Below the pieces are notes generated by a model. It saw nothing but the letters and a program-made list of their open reading frames with translations. It had not been told where the DNA came from and made no database searches. This document shows positions 53,359 to 63,790 of a stretch of 64,000 nt of DNA, in pieces. Source of the stretch: Rehmannia glutinosa (taxonomy: Eukaryota > Streptophyta > Magnoliopsida > Lamiales > Orobanchaceae); assembly GCA_016081115.2 (NCBI GenBank), contig CM071936.1:80267262-80331261 (forward strand), given 5' to 3'. The stretch's first letter is position 1. The number at the start of each line of letters is the position of its first letter. A program made the position numbers and the translations under genes.

Positions 53359-55124
53359 CTGCAATTGATCACATTTGACAACTATAAGTTCAATTTGGAT
53401 AAAATAGAAACTTTTTTCAGAATACAAATGAAATAAGTTGTTACATTTGATTAACAAATTAGCATGTTCGGAGTAGGATAACTACCACTGGCATTGACCA
53501 CTCACTACACTGATTTTCTTCGAAATGCCGCAGTGATTTAAACCAGCCTCTTCTGGATTAATTTCCCGTTCAATCGTACCTCGTTTTAGCCTGCGATTTT
53601 TACGATATGACACCTACATTGGTAAGCTACAAGGTTAGCATGACTAAAATGGAGTAAGGAGTGTTTTAAAACTTTCTGACTGCAAGTTTAGAAACAGAGG
53701 ATAACATGAGCTTTCAGATGGTTTTTTCATAGCTATAGTTTTTTAAGTTTTGGTTTCAGGACCTATATGTAACATGATAATGGCTTCACTCCATTATCAA
53801 GTAACATCACTCAATAATGTTCACAATATTACATCTAAATCTGTAGAGAACTTGAGTTGGTTTATGAAAAGATAGAATACATAGTACATCAGATACAATA
53901 CATGAAATAACTTACACTTGGACTTTCAATAAGGAACAGGATTATCTCCAAAAATTTAATGGTGGCTCCAAGCTTAGAATGTATAATCAACAACACGTAT
54001 GAAACTTCTGAAAAGCAAGAACAACTTCATTGGTTTAGCCAGAGGATGCTTAAAGTGTACCGAAGGAGACAAAACAGATTAAACCATATGAAAACAAACA
54101 ACCTACTAATCCAACAAATCAAAAAGAAAAGATAGAACCAGTAAATTATAATCCAATTAAATTACTTAAAATAAAGCTCCTTGAAAACTAACAAATCAAA
54201 AAGAAAAGATAACCACAAAAGAGTCAAATTATACTAACATGTATCCCAAGAAATGCTGATAGAACCAGTAAAAGGTAATCCAATTAAATTACCTACTAAT
54301 AAAATAATTAAATGGAAACATGAATCACTACAACATGCAGTCAACACAAGGCACACAAATAACTACTACGACAATTTCCTCATTCTCTCCTTTCTCAAAT
54401 AAATTAGCCGCACTCACTCACTCAAATGAGAATCTAAATATTTAGAGCACAACAAGGTCTTATTTCTCCCAGATTATGAGATTCCTAACCTTTTTAATCT
54501 ACAAATTGGGAATTTAACTAGGGTCACAATAAGCTCTAGAATCATGCCCACACAATAGAGCAAACGCAATAGTTTCCAATTTTCGTCAAATCTGACCTAA
54601 ATGGGATTAAAATAAAATTAAAAATTGAAACCACTTTGAATATTCTACTGCAATTTTGTATAATATATCACATATACCCAAAATCAAATGCTTACAAAAC
54701 TCACCTTTTCGAAGTGCCCCAATTGATTAGTGCTATTTGTGCGGCCTTTGCGAAAAATGCGTGTACCCTAGTCGCAATAAAAGTAGCCTGAATCCCTCAC
54801 TATTTTGTTGGTCGAACCAGGCACTAATATCATCCTCTTCCTCATTCCATCGACGCAGGGCGGGGCTAGGTTTAGCATAGAAGGCGAAAAAGGGTTTAGG
54901 ATGGTGTTTGCTAGAAGCGGTTCCAAATAAGAGAGAGAAAAAAAATAGAAGACGGGAAAATAGAAAGGAGACACAAAAGTGAGAAGGGTTTCGGTTTAGG
55001 CTGTCAATGGAAGGGTGGTGGCGATTCGAAAGATATGTGGTGTAGGGATAAACGAGAAAAGAGAACGGAGACAGAGAGTGAGGAGACGAAAAAAAGAGAG
55101 AGAGAGTCCAAATAAAAGAAATTC
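53359..55124. other. CACTA element 2 interior without recognised genes
   Basis: Mostly AT-rich. A possible exon on the minus strand at about 53605-53485 (RGTIEREINPEEAGLNHCG, with GT and AG-like borders) is not recognised. A GC-richer stretch with a 68-codon frame (54974-54768) near the right end may be the 5' part of an element or captured gene. Confidence 0.4.
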
Positions 55125-55257
55125 TACATCGGTTCAGGGAACAATATATGTAAATATCTTATTTAATTTACAATTATGCCACCGCGCTTTTATTTACATC
55201 GGTTCATTGAGTAACCGATGTAAACCCCTGATGTAAAAGAGCTATTTTATTTGATCA

Positions 55258-55538
55258 GCTAGGTCAGCAGTAGTCAACTTGAATTTTTTGTTGTTTACAG
55301 ATAAGCGAATCTCATCATCGTGAACCTCAGCATTCACATAGTACATAACCACCTCCTCTAGGTAGGTATGAGAAAACTTGATAGTTAGAAACTTCTTGAG
55401 ACTAGCTTTCTCAAGTTTCTTCACAATCTTCTCGACCAAATCCTTGTCAACGCCATATTTGACAAGGCCTTCGAAATCGATAGTAGTTCTTGTATGGATC
55501 TTTTCAGCAAGCTTGACGTAGTTCTATGATGGTGCCAT
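55258..55538 (-). pseudogene. Copia third ORF, N-terminal part
   Basis: The ATG at 55538 opens MAPS, a stop, then NYVKLAEKIHTRTTIDFEGL, DLVEKIVKKLEKASLKKF, LEEVVMYYVNAEVHDDEIRL and KKFKLTTADLA, where the CACTA cuts it at 55257. The reading continues in frame at 48912. This is the beginning of the extra protein encoded after RNase H. An early stop at codon 5 shows this copy is not translated from this ATG. Confidence 0.7.
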
Positions 55539-55670
55539 TTTTAGTCTAGAGATCGAAAGATGAAAACTAGGGTTTTGAACATCTTTGCAGAGAGAAAACT
55601 TGGAAACTTTGTAAGCAAGAGAGTGATTGTGAGGAGAGAGAAATTGAAATTTCTCTATATATAGGACTTG
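55539..55670 (-). promoter_or_regulatory. TATA box and leader in front of the copia third ORF
   Basis: CTATATATAG at 55664-55655 on the minus strand is followed by a CT-rich leader (tttctctctcctcacaatc) and the ATG at 55538, about 117 bp downstream. It has the look of a complete RNA polymerase II core promoter inside the element, separate from the LTR. Confidence 0.6.
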
Positions 55671-56200
55671 AAAAGACGGTTTTTGGATTTGAACTAGTCA
55701 ATGGTTGAGATTGAAAGATCAAAACTACATTAATTTTCCCACATTAAATGAAGCAGCATTTATATCCAATCATGGATAAACTGTTGTAGGCGTTTGACTG
55801 ACACCACTAATGATGTTGGCGTCATGTCTAAAAACATTCCCGCTCGCAAAAATCAACTGCATTTTGTCTCTTAGCTTCATAAATTACTCAGCTTCTTCAT
55901 TTATGACTTGACTCTGCTTCACTTTTCCATGAATCAACTGAATAATCACTTGGTTGTCCAGCTAACTCGATACAACTGACTAGGCATATAAGCTGTTTCA
56001 CTTGGCTGAAATGTGAAACTCTTCTGAAAGTGCATTTCTCTCATCTTTAACCCTGTTGAATGAGTCTTTTGAACTTCCTAAGACAGCTCAATCAATCCAA
56101 GCTCATTCTTAATCTCTTCAAAACTTGATTCACATAAGGGCTTTGTGAATATATCAGCTAACTGTTATCAGTTGATATGTATTCCAATGTGATGTCTTTC
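55671..56200 (-). other. Copia spacer between pol and the third ORF
   Basis: Low-coding sequence. The first part (56200-56030) still gives frame-shifted RNase H tail (SFEEIKNELGLIEL). The rest shows no ORF and would be the upstream part of the internal promoter. Confidence 0.5.
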
Positions 56201-56810
56201 TTTTTAACATGATCTCTTATAAAATGATATCTAACATCAATGTGCTTAGTTCTTGAATGCAATATTAGATTCTGAGTAATTGCAATGGCACTTGTGTTCT
56301 CACTTATCACACATAATTAAAATTTCTCTTTCTTCAATGTCATAATCTCTCAGTTGTTGCCTCATCCATAGAACTTGGGCACAACAGTTGCCTGCAGGAA
56401 TGTACTCTCTTTCAGTTCTAGATGTAGCTATTGAGTTTTGTTTCTTGCTAAACCAAGAAACCAATCTATTTCCAAGCATTTGACAGATACCTGATGTACT
56501 TTTCCTATCAACTCTACATGCAGCATAGTCTGAGTCTGAGTAACAAACCAGCTTGAATCCTCCTTCCTTTGGATACCATAAGACAACTTCTTGGCATCCC
56601 TTCATATACCTAAGAGTTGGCTACAGTCATATGACTTTCCTTTGGGGCAGATCGAAATATTGCACATACACCTACAACAAAGGTGATGTCTGGCCTACTG
56701 GCTGTCAAATAGAGCAATGATCCAATGAGGGCTCTATACCTTGTTTGATCAACAACTTTTCCTTCTGCACCCATATCCATCTTCACTGATGTATTCATGG
56801 GAATCTTCAC
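56201..56810 (-). pseudogene. Copia RNase H
   Basis: Blocks on the minus strand: MGAEGKVVDQTRYRALIGSL near 56755, YLTASRPDITFVVGVCA, then LVCYSDSDYAACRVDRKSTSG (first Asp), QNSIATSRTEREYIPAGNCC (Glu, with AECEY changed to TEREY) and ILIMCDK (second Asp), continuing to RTKHIDVRYHFIRDHV. Stops lie between 56610 and 56605 and at 56300. The RYR...GSLLYL...RPDI wording is standard for copia. Confidence 0.85.
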
Positions 56811-57580
56811 AAATTACTTCTCTTCCATACCAAATTTCTTCATTAAATCTCTGGTATAATTGGTTTGACTTATGAAGGTTCCATCCTTCATTTGCTTGAC
56901 TTGAAGACCTAGAAAGAAAGCCAACTCTCCCATCATGCTTATCTCAAATTTTCCTTGCATAAGGTTTGAGAATTTGTCACACAACTCTTTGTTTGTGGAT
57001 CCAAAGATGATGTCATCCACATATATTTGAACAAGCAATATATTCTCTCCATCTTGAATTCTGGAGAGTGTTCTATCAACTTTGCCTTTGGTGAATCCAT
57101 TGTCTATAATAAACTGAGACAATGTGTTCTACCATGCTCTTGGTTCTTGCTTTAAACCATATAATGCCTTCTTGAGCTTGTAGACTTTATCTCCAATAGT
57201 TTTCTGCTCTAAACCTGTAGGTTGTTCCATATAGACTTCTTCTTCCAAAAGTCCATTCAAAAATGCACTTTTCATTTCCATTTGATAGACTGTGAAGTTT
57301 TTTTGTGCTGCATAAGCAAGAAACATCCTAATTGCTTTCAATCTGGCAATAGGTGCAAAGTTTTCATCAAAATATATGCTCTCTTCTTGGCAATACCCTT
57401 TGGCTACCAATGTTTGTTTGTTTCTCACTATAGATCCCTCTTCATTCATCTTGTTTCTAAATACCCACTTAGTACCAATAACTTTCTGGTGGGTAGGCCT
57501 TTGAACCAATTCCCAAACTTTATCCTTCCAAACTGATTCAGCTTTTCCTACATAGCTTGAATCCAATGTGTGTCATCCAG
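56811..57580 (-). pseudogene. Copia reverse transcriptase
   Basis: Two long frames (57566-57129 and 57122-56814) give VWELVQRPTHQKVIGTKWVF, NEEGSIVRNKQTLVAKGYCQ, FAPIARLKAIRMFLAYAAQ, VYQMEMKSAFLNGLLEEEVY, LKKALYGLKQEPRAW, then after one stop, NILLVQIYVDDIIFGSTN with the YVDD catalytic box, and FEISMMGELAFFLGLQVKQ. Catalytic D of MDVKSAF is E here (MEMKSAF). Reading is nearly intact otherwise. Confidence 0.9.
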
Positions 57581-57899
57581 AGCTTGTGACATATATTTAG
57601 GCTCAATTTGAGAAATAAAACAAGTGAACATAGCTTCACGTTGAGTCCTGGATCTAGTTCTTACTCCTTATCTTACATCTCCAATAACTAACTCTAGAGG
57701 ATGGTCTCTCAGCCATCTTATTTCTGGTTGGAGTAAGTCTGCTGGATTAAGTCTCCTCGCGTCTAAGTTGTGTTGAACACCTTCCTCTTAATCATCATTC
57801 AGCTGCAAACCTTCCAGTTGTCTTTGACATTCAGCTATCTCATCTTCATCTGGGTTGAGTCTTCTGATATCTGCCTCAACATATAGACTCTTCTAATGT

Positions 57900-58640
57900 T
57901 TGGCTAATTCATCTTGTCAGCTAACTCCTCAATGTCTTTTCCATTAACATTAGGTTCATCAAAAACCACATGGATATACTCTTCTGTGACCATAGTCCTC
58001 TTGTTCAGCACCCTGAAATTACTCTCAGCAGAGTATCCCAAAAAGATACCTTCATCAGCTTTAGCATTAAACATTTCAAATTGTCCTTGCAATTGTTGTG
58101 AATGAAGCACTTACATCCAAAGATATGAAAATATCCAACATTTGGCTTCCTCCCTATCCAAATTTCATAAGGGGTTTTGGACAACTGTCTATTGATCATA
58201 CACCTATTCTAAATGTAGCAGGAAGTATTAATGGCTTCCGCCCAAAATCGCTTAGGCAATCCAGCTTCAAATAACACGGTCATTGCATCTTCCTTGAGGG
58301 TTATGTTCCTTCTTTTAGCCACTCCATTCTGTTGTGGAGTTCTCACAGCTGATAACCCATGAGCAATTCATTCTCTATGCAATATTGAGTTATAATCCCA
58401 TTGAAAAACTCAGTTCCTAAGTCAGACCTTATCTTGATAATGGTTTGAGTCTTCTCATTTTGAACTCTTCTCATAAGCTGTGGAAGCTTCTGCAAAGATT
58501 TCTTTTTTTTACACATAAAGATGGTCCATGTGTATCTTGAATAGTCATCAACCACCACTAAGGTGTATATATTTCCACTAAAACTAGATGGTTCAACAGG
58601 ACCAAATAAATCCATTTGCAATACATTCAAGATCCTGCTT
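57900..58640 (-). pseudogene. Copia integrase core
   Basis: The frame 58630-58343 has LQMDLFGPVEPSSFSGNIY, VVVDDYSRYTWTIFM (D of the first site), IRSDLGTEFFNGIITQYC (second D of the triad with SDLGTEF). After a frameshift at 58340 it gives the Glu region, TPQQNGVAKRRN-like, then YFHIFGCKCFIHNNCKDN and ADEGIFLGYS to about 57904. The D, D and E positions are all readable. Stops near 58340 and 58205. Confidence 0.85.
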
Positions 58641-58900
58641 ATTCTTGAATGAAGACTTGATTTGTTTTCCTATCTAACATGCATCACAAATGCTTTCTTT
58701 CATGTACACTGAGTCTGGCAATCCTTCCACAAGATGACTCTTTGAAAGTTTGTTGATTGTCTTGAAATTCAGGTGACTCAGCTTTTTATGCCACAACCAA
58801 CTTGATTGTGCTATGCTCTTTGCTAGAAGGCATGTACTTGGTGTAGCAGTTGACCAATCCACTACATATATATTTTTTGTCTTGATCCTGATAGCACAAC
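58641..58900 (-). pseudogene. Copia GAG-pre-integrase zinc domain
   Basis: WLWHKKLSHLNFKTINKLSK and ESICDAC show the H-x-H...C-x2-C pattern of the pre-integrase zinc-binding domain. It is followed at once by the integrase core. Confidence 0.85.
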
Positions 58901-60292
58901 TTCATTAGATTCAGTATTCTTGATCTGCATAATTGTTGGACATACCATAGAGTTGGCTGATACTCAGCAGATTGAAATTCAGCTCTTCAACATAGGCCAC
59001 ATCTGTGATTCCCAATAGATTATGGATCCAGTGCCTCTAATCTCCCCTAGAGCTTCATTCCATCCGAATATGACTTTTGCTCCTCTTGATTCCTTGAAGT
59101 TTGATCAATTCCTTTTATTGCTTGTCATATGTCTGGAACAACCATTATCCATGTATCAGGTTCCTTGGCACTCAGTTGTTCCTTGAACCTGCAATCAAGG
59201 AAATCAATATGTCTGGGTCCTGAGGGGTTATCACTATAAGGTGATTCAACCAACCTATAGCCAAATGATCAGACTCTAAAAGGTTGCCACCTATTAGTTC
59301 CATAATCATAATGAATATTAGCAAATTGCTTGGGAGCTTTAGACCCATACAACTGCCTTATTTGTCTGTATGCCTGTGGGTGTGCTTGTGCATTTGCTTT
59401 CTTGGGATAATACTGAAACTTTTGTGCATTTTGGGCATAGTTCTTGGGTGCATATATGTTCTGATATTGGTTCTTTTGCCTAGGGAATGACCTATTTTGA
59501 GTCTGAGGTCTTTGCCATTTGGGCTTATATCCCTTAGGATTTGGCTGATATCTCATTTGATTATTCCAATTAGCCTGACTTAGATAGTTTCTACCATTCC
59601 TTTCATATGGCTTTCTATGCTGAAACCTTTGGGGCTTTGGTAGTTCTGCTTTGCCTTCACAGAATACTTTCTGTTAGGAGTCTGCTAATGGACTCTTCTG
59701 AATTTAGTTTCAGCTGTTCTTTCAGCATACTCTGTTGGCTTCTTGCCTTTACCTTTATAACCTAGGACATCATGTGTGTGATTGTATTTGTGAGTTGGTG
59801 CAACATATGGTGCTTTGGATTTTGGATTCTCCTATTGCTTGAGGATTCTTTCTCCAAAACCACTCTTGAACTTTTAGCATTGACAAATGAATTGAATCCT
59901 ATGCCTGTTTTATCTCCACTTTCTTTTGTATCATTATCAATTCATCCAATGATTTAGATGTCTTGCTAAATGATGTAATCATATTTTTCAATTCTTTTTC
60001 CCTCTTTTCTGTGTCAACTTATATCTTCTTTGACCTTAGCAATTTCAGCCTTCAGCTCATTGTTCTCATCAGCTATGTGACTCAGAGTACTCAACTCTTT
60101 AGTCAGCTGTGAGTTTTGCCTTTTGAGCTGGCTATTTTTCTTATATAAAATTGAGTGTGAGGATTTTACGTGCTCAAAGTTTTTCATCATTTTGCCTAAT
60201 GAAACATAAATATCTTTGGGTGATGAAGTGTTTGTGTCACTATCATTATCATCAGAATTAGAATTAGATGAGTTAGAGTATACCTCATCGTC
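58901..60292 (-). pseudogene. Copia gag C-terminus and protease region
   Basis: Frame-shifted blocks: a coiled part (SQLTKELSTLSHIADENNEL near 60100-60030), an Asn/Gln/Tyr-rich stretch (59556-59269: NPKGYKPKWQRPQTQNRSFP), and towards 58950 a weak protease-like YMDNGCSRHMTSNK block (TWYMDNGCSRHMTS-like near 59140). The catalytic DSG is DNG here. Low-complexity spacer of this length before protease is usual in Sirevirus-like copia. Confidence 0.6.
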
Positions 60293-61517
60293 CTATTCTT
60301 TGGCCATGCGGCATATCAAAGCCTCTTCTACGGTGTCTGAGGAATAGTCGGTCTCGCTGCTGTCCGACTCAACTGGCTCCTTACACTTAGATGTGTCAGT
60401 TTCAACAATCAACATGGCTTTCTTCTTTTCTTGTAACCTCTCTCTAAAGACTTTTCTTTCCTCCTCATTCATATACTTGTTGACTGGTGGATAGGAACAG
60501 TCCCAACAAAAAATGTCCTCCGGGCCGCAATTCCAAAGACAGTCCTCGCCTTTCTCGGTAGTCAGCTCTTTGATTATCAGCTCTCTGATGGTCAGCTCTC
60601 TTGGGTGGTCTGTCTTCCCTTTCCTTGGAAGGTGATGAGTGTCTCCTGGAGGTTTCACCCTTGCTCCTTCACCATAAGGGCAATCTTGGTCAATGGTTTC
60701 TTGGGAGTCAGCTCTTTTGGATTCTCTAGCCAAGAGTGCAGTTGTCTTGGGTACAACTGTCTCTTCTTGCTCTTTCCTTTGGAGCTCAGATTCATAATCT
60801 TTCAAATCTGAGAATAGCTCATGGTTGGAGGTTCTTGTCATGTCCATGGAGTGCCTCAAATCCATCACTTTTATTTCCTACTCAACTAGGAGCGGCCTTA
60901 AGATCTTCATACACATCTCTTTCTGTGTGTATTTTTTTCCAAGAGCTGAGAGCTCATTTGTGATTTCTGTAAATCTGGCATCCAGCTGGTCCAGAGTTTC
61001 ACCTGCAAGCATTTTAAAATTTTCAAAATTTTGTACAGCGACAGTTAATTTATTTTCTTTAATTTGTTCTGACCCTTTAAAAATTAAAGTCAGCTTTTCC
61101 CAAATCTCTTTAGCCATTATGCATGATTTAACTTTGTTGAACATGGCTTTATCGAGGGTTTTATACAAAATATCCTTAGCAACATTATCCAAGTTGTATC
61201 TCTTTCGATCCTCGTTAGTCCACTTGCATCATGGTTTCTCGACCATGACTGGTCTTGGTACAGTAGGTACAGTTGGTACGGCAGCAGCACGTGCACCACG
61301 TGCAGCAAGTGCTGCAGCAGCCTGTGCAGAAGTAGCAACCTCAGGAGCAGGAGCCCTAGCTAATAGTTATGTTTACTTTCATTATTTGTAATGTCCCATC
61401 CTCAATGGTGAACCACATTTCATCTTGTAAAGCTGAAAGATGTGCCTGCATGCGAATCTTCTAGTCATCAAATTCTTCAACAGTAAACATTGGAATGCAA
61501 GAGAGATTTGCTCCCAT
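60293..61517 (-). pseudogene. Copia gag
   Basis: The ATG at 61517 opens MGANLSCIPMFTVEEFDD, a stop, then KIRMQAHLSALQDEMW, an Ala/Pro-rich insert (61360-61265), NEDRKRYNLDNVAKDILYKT, FKGSEQIKENKLTVAVQNFE, ETLDQLDARFTEITNELSAL and MKILRPLLVE. These are the core of copia gag (UBN2/DUF4219 type). The C-terminal half (60868-60293) has a Cys/Trp-rich GPEDIFCWDCSYPP and an acidic end. Frame breaks at 61463, 61200 and 60878. It would form the particle shell. Confidence 0.82.
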
Positions 61518-61599
61518 GATAAAACAGCAAGTGTTGTATCTTCAAAAAAAGATTGAGATCTCGTTCAGTAACCGGTGTGGAAGCCTCAATGAACCAACC

Positions 61600-61611
61600 G
61601 CTTTGATACCA
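61600..61611 (-). promoter_or_regulatory. tRNA-Met primer binding site of the copia element
   Basis: The minus strand reads TGGTATCAAAGC two bases after the LTR end, complementary to initiator tRNA-Met with one change (A for G). Confidence 0.88.
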
Positions 61612-61613
61612 CT

Positions 61614-63064
61614 TGTAGGTCCCAGGGGGTGATAAAGTAAAATCTAGAATAGACTTTACCAAATTTTCGATTTTAGTCCTTTAAATCAGATGTTAGTCAC
61701 AAGTCAGCTTAGTCCTTGAGGAACATCATAGTCCAACCTTCACAGTAGAGTTAGCCACTCAACAGACTCGAGAGAGCTGTTGATAAGATAACTCAGCTGA
61801 TAAGTTGACTCTTTTATAAAAACAACAGACTTGGTTTTTTAGCGAAAGTCTTTCACCATTTGATTAAAATATGTTTTTAACACTTGTTTTATGGTTAAGT
61901 TATTATCAGTAGACTTAGCAAATATAACAAGCATCATATAAGATATGCAAGAATTAAAGTGTTGAATGTAAAATACATATTGCAATTTTTATAGTGGTTC
62001 GAGGTGGGGAAATTCTTCTAATCCACTATTCTCCAACCCCTGGAGGTAATCCACTAAGTAACGGTGATTTGTTACAAAAGGATGACAGTCCAAGCTTAGC
62101 CTTGATCACACAGCTAGCTTTTATTTTGGGACTCAGCTCTTCGCAAGACGGTTGTCCTGCAACTTCAGCTCCTTCAGATTTTTGGATTTGATAACGTAGT
62201 CATCCAACAAGTCCAAAGCTTTAGATCGAACTGGAACCTCACTACACTTTCTTCAACCTTGGATGTGTAGACCCCTTGTCTTTCAACAATGTTTTTCTCT
62301 TCAACAGTTTGAAGTTGTCTTTCCTTCACTGAGTGTGTTGGATCGATTTTCTTCGAGTTTTAGGCTTGATGATTGAATTAATGCTCGAGAATATTTTGCA
62401 CAGATTGCTTAATTTCTCTTGAGTGTCTTAAGTTGCATAAGTGTTTTCTCTCTTGAATTCCTCAGCCTTTTATAGTGCCTATTTGAAAAATGTAGCAGTT
62501 GAAGAGAGAGATGTATTTTCAAACTACACTTAAGGTCGTTTGCTTGTCTTGTCTTGCAGCATTTGATATAGATTGATCCTGGTATTAATGCTCTACTAGC
62601 CTTGCTTGAAACTCTGCATGTTTGTAGGAGCATCCCATTGGTTCCTAGCTTTTTTCACTCTTTCAGCAAAATAGCTTTATGGTCTGCAGTCTGACATGTT
62701 TCTACTTTCAGCAAACATTTAACTTTGCTTAACAACGGATCTCTTTCGCTTTCTTGAGTCTTTTCTGGTGCTTAACCCCTAAGACAATCATCTCCACTTA
62801 TCTGGGAGTGACTCATTTGTCGGCCATCGATTGAAACAACTTTTTCGGTACTTGATCGATATCTTGGTGCAATACTGGTGACACACAACAAATTCTTCAC
62901 TTCGATCTTCAGTGAACTTCTGCAATCTTCAACTTGGCTGCTTCGACTCAGCTAATAGAACCCTATCTTTTACATAGTTGATTTTACAGCATAATTAGGG
63001 TGCCAACTTCCTAATCTAAGTTTTACATGGTATCAGCAAAATCTATTACATAAATTTCCCAACA
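61614..63064 (-). repeat. 5' LTR of the copia element (right on the plus strand)
   Basis: TG...CA ends as in the left LTR. It keeps the roughly 85 bp missing from the left copy (61928-62021). A TATA-like TATAAAAG motif on the minus strand near 62474-62467 (plus 'ccttttatag') fits the promoter. Confidence 0.93.
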
Positions 63065-63790
63065 ATCGGGTTGATGCATGATGAGGTTCTTTTGGGTAAT
63101 CAGGTACGGCACAAATTTACTAATTCTCAATGGCTTAGCATCATGGCTAAACTGATCCAGGCATGCCCTGGATACTCATACACACCGAAACAACTACAAG
63201 GCAAGTCTGATAGACATAAACAATGGTGGAAGAAGTATCATAAGCTGCTGACTGTTGCAACTTGATTCGGTTGGGATTAGCAAAATGGGCTGATTTTGGG
63301 ATCAAATGAGACTTGGGCGCTTTGGCTAGCAGTAAGTTGCACTGACATTATATCCTTTCATGCTTCGAAGTTTGTTGTTAGTTGTTGTTGTACCTTTATT
63401 CTGTTTAACAAATGTATATTACAATGCATATTTGATGTTCTCCATTTATTTCCAGTAAGATAATCCCGAGGATGCGCCGTTGCGTAGGAAAGGACTGCCA
63501 TATTCACGACAACTAGGAAGTTTGCGAGGGTATCTTTAAAGTTGCGTAGGAAAGGACTGCCACAGTCACGACAACTTGGACATGGATCGGACCTTACGGG
63601 TGCAGAGGATGTTGAGCCTTCCGAACAAGGGCACCAGTATACATACACCCCTCCAACTTCGGCATTTAGGTCGTCCTCGTCTCGACCACATTGTAACAAA
63701 TGCAAGAAAGTGACCGACCCGTCCGTTGTTCTTATGAACGATTTTACTAGAAAAAATGAAGCTCTACATTCACAAACAACTTCCGAAGTG
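63065..63790 (+). pseudogene. Myb/SANT-like gene, continuation beyond the copia element
   Basis: In the frame left at 43128 the plus strand reads LMHDEVLLGNQVRHKFTN, SQWLSIMAKLIQACPGYSYT, PKQLQGKSDRHKQWWKKYHK, then a TGA and FGWD, and LGSNETWALWLA up to a GTAAGT donor at 63332. After an AG acceptor at 63455 comes NPEDAPLRRKGLPYSRQLGS. These are the blocks of the Myb/SANT-like (Myb_DNA-bind_3) domain: GNR...FTxxGW...KQLKNRxDxLKK...GLGWD...NPxAxxFRxKGLP. Such proteins are DNA-binding partners of Harbinger transposases or domesticated relatives. Stops and a 62-bp repeat make it a pseudogene. Confidence 0.78.
63479..63576 (+). repeat. 62-bp spaced direct repeat in the Myb/SANT pseudogene
   Basis: GTTGCGTAGGAAAGGACTGC at 63479 recurs at 63541, followed in both by 'cacgacaact'. 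The repeat duplicates the LRRKGLPxSRQLG coding block. Confidence 0.9.

Larger units (their letters stand above)
48916..55254. mobile_element. CACTA element 2, a gene-capturing (Pack-type) element
   Basis: The left end CACTACTACAAAACAATC is a CACTA terminus. The right terminus is degenerate. Flanking TCA at 48913-48915 and 55255-55257 gives the 3-bp TSD, and removing the element restores the copia frame across the join. Subterminal repeats of ACATCGGTT/AACCGATGTA occur at 48945-49260 and 55125-55235. No transposase is recognised. The inside carries fragments of a proteasome subunit, a glyoxal/aldehyde oxidase, an inositol monophosphatase and an NLR. Confidence 0.85.
43129..63064 (-). mobile_element. 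Large Ty1/copia element with third ORF, host of a nested CACTA
   Basis: Left LTR 43129-44500 and right LTR 61614-63064 bracket, on the minus strand, primer site, gag, pre-integrase zinc finger, integrase, RT, RNase H and a long extra ORF, then the purine tract near 44503-44516. Flanks ATCAG and ATCGG form a 5-bp TSD with one change. Integrase ahead of RT defines copia. The large gag and an ORF after RNase H resemble Sirevirus-type elements. Of its 19.9 kb, 6.3 kb is a nested CACTA. The LTRs are closely similar but differ by indels. Confidence 0.92.
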
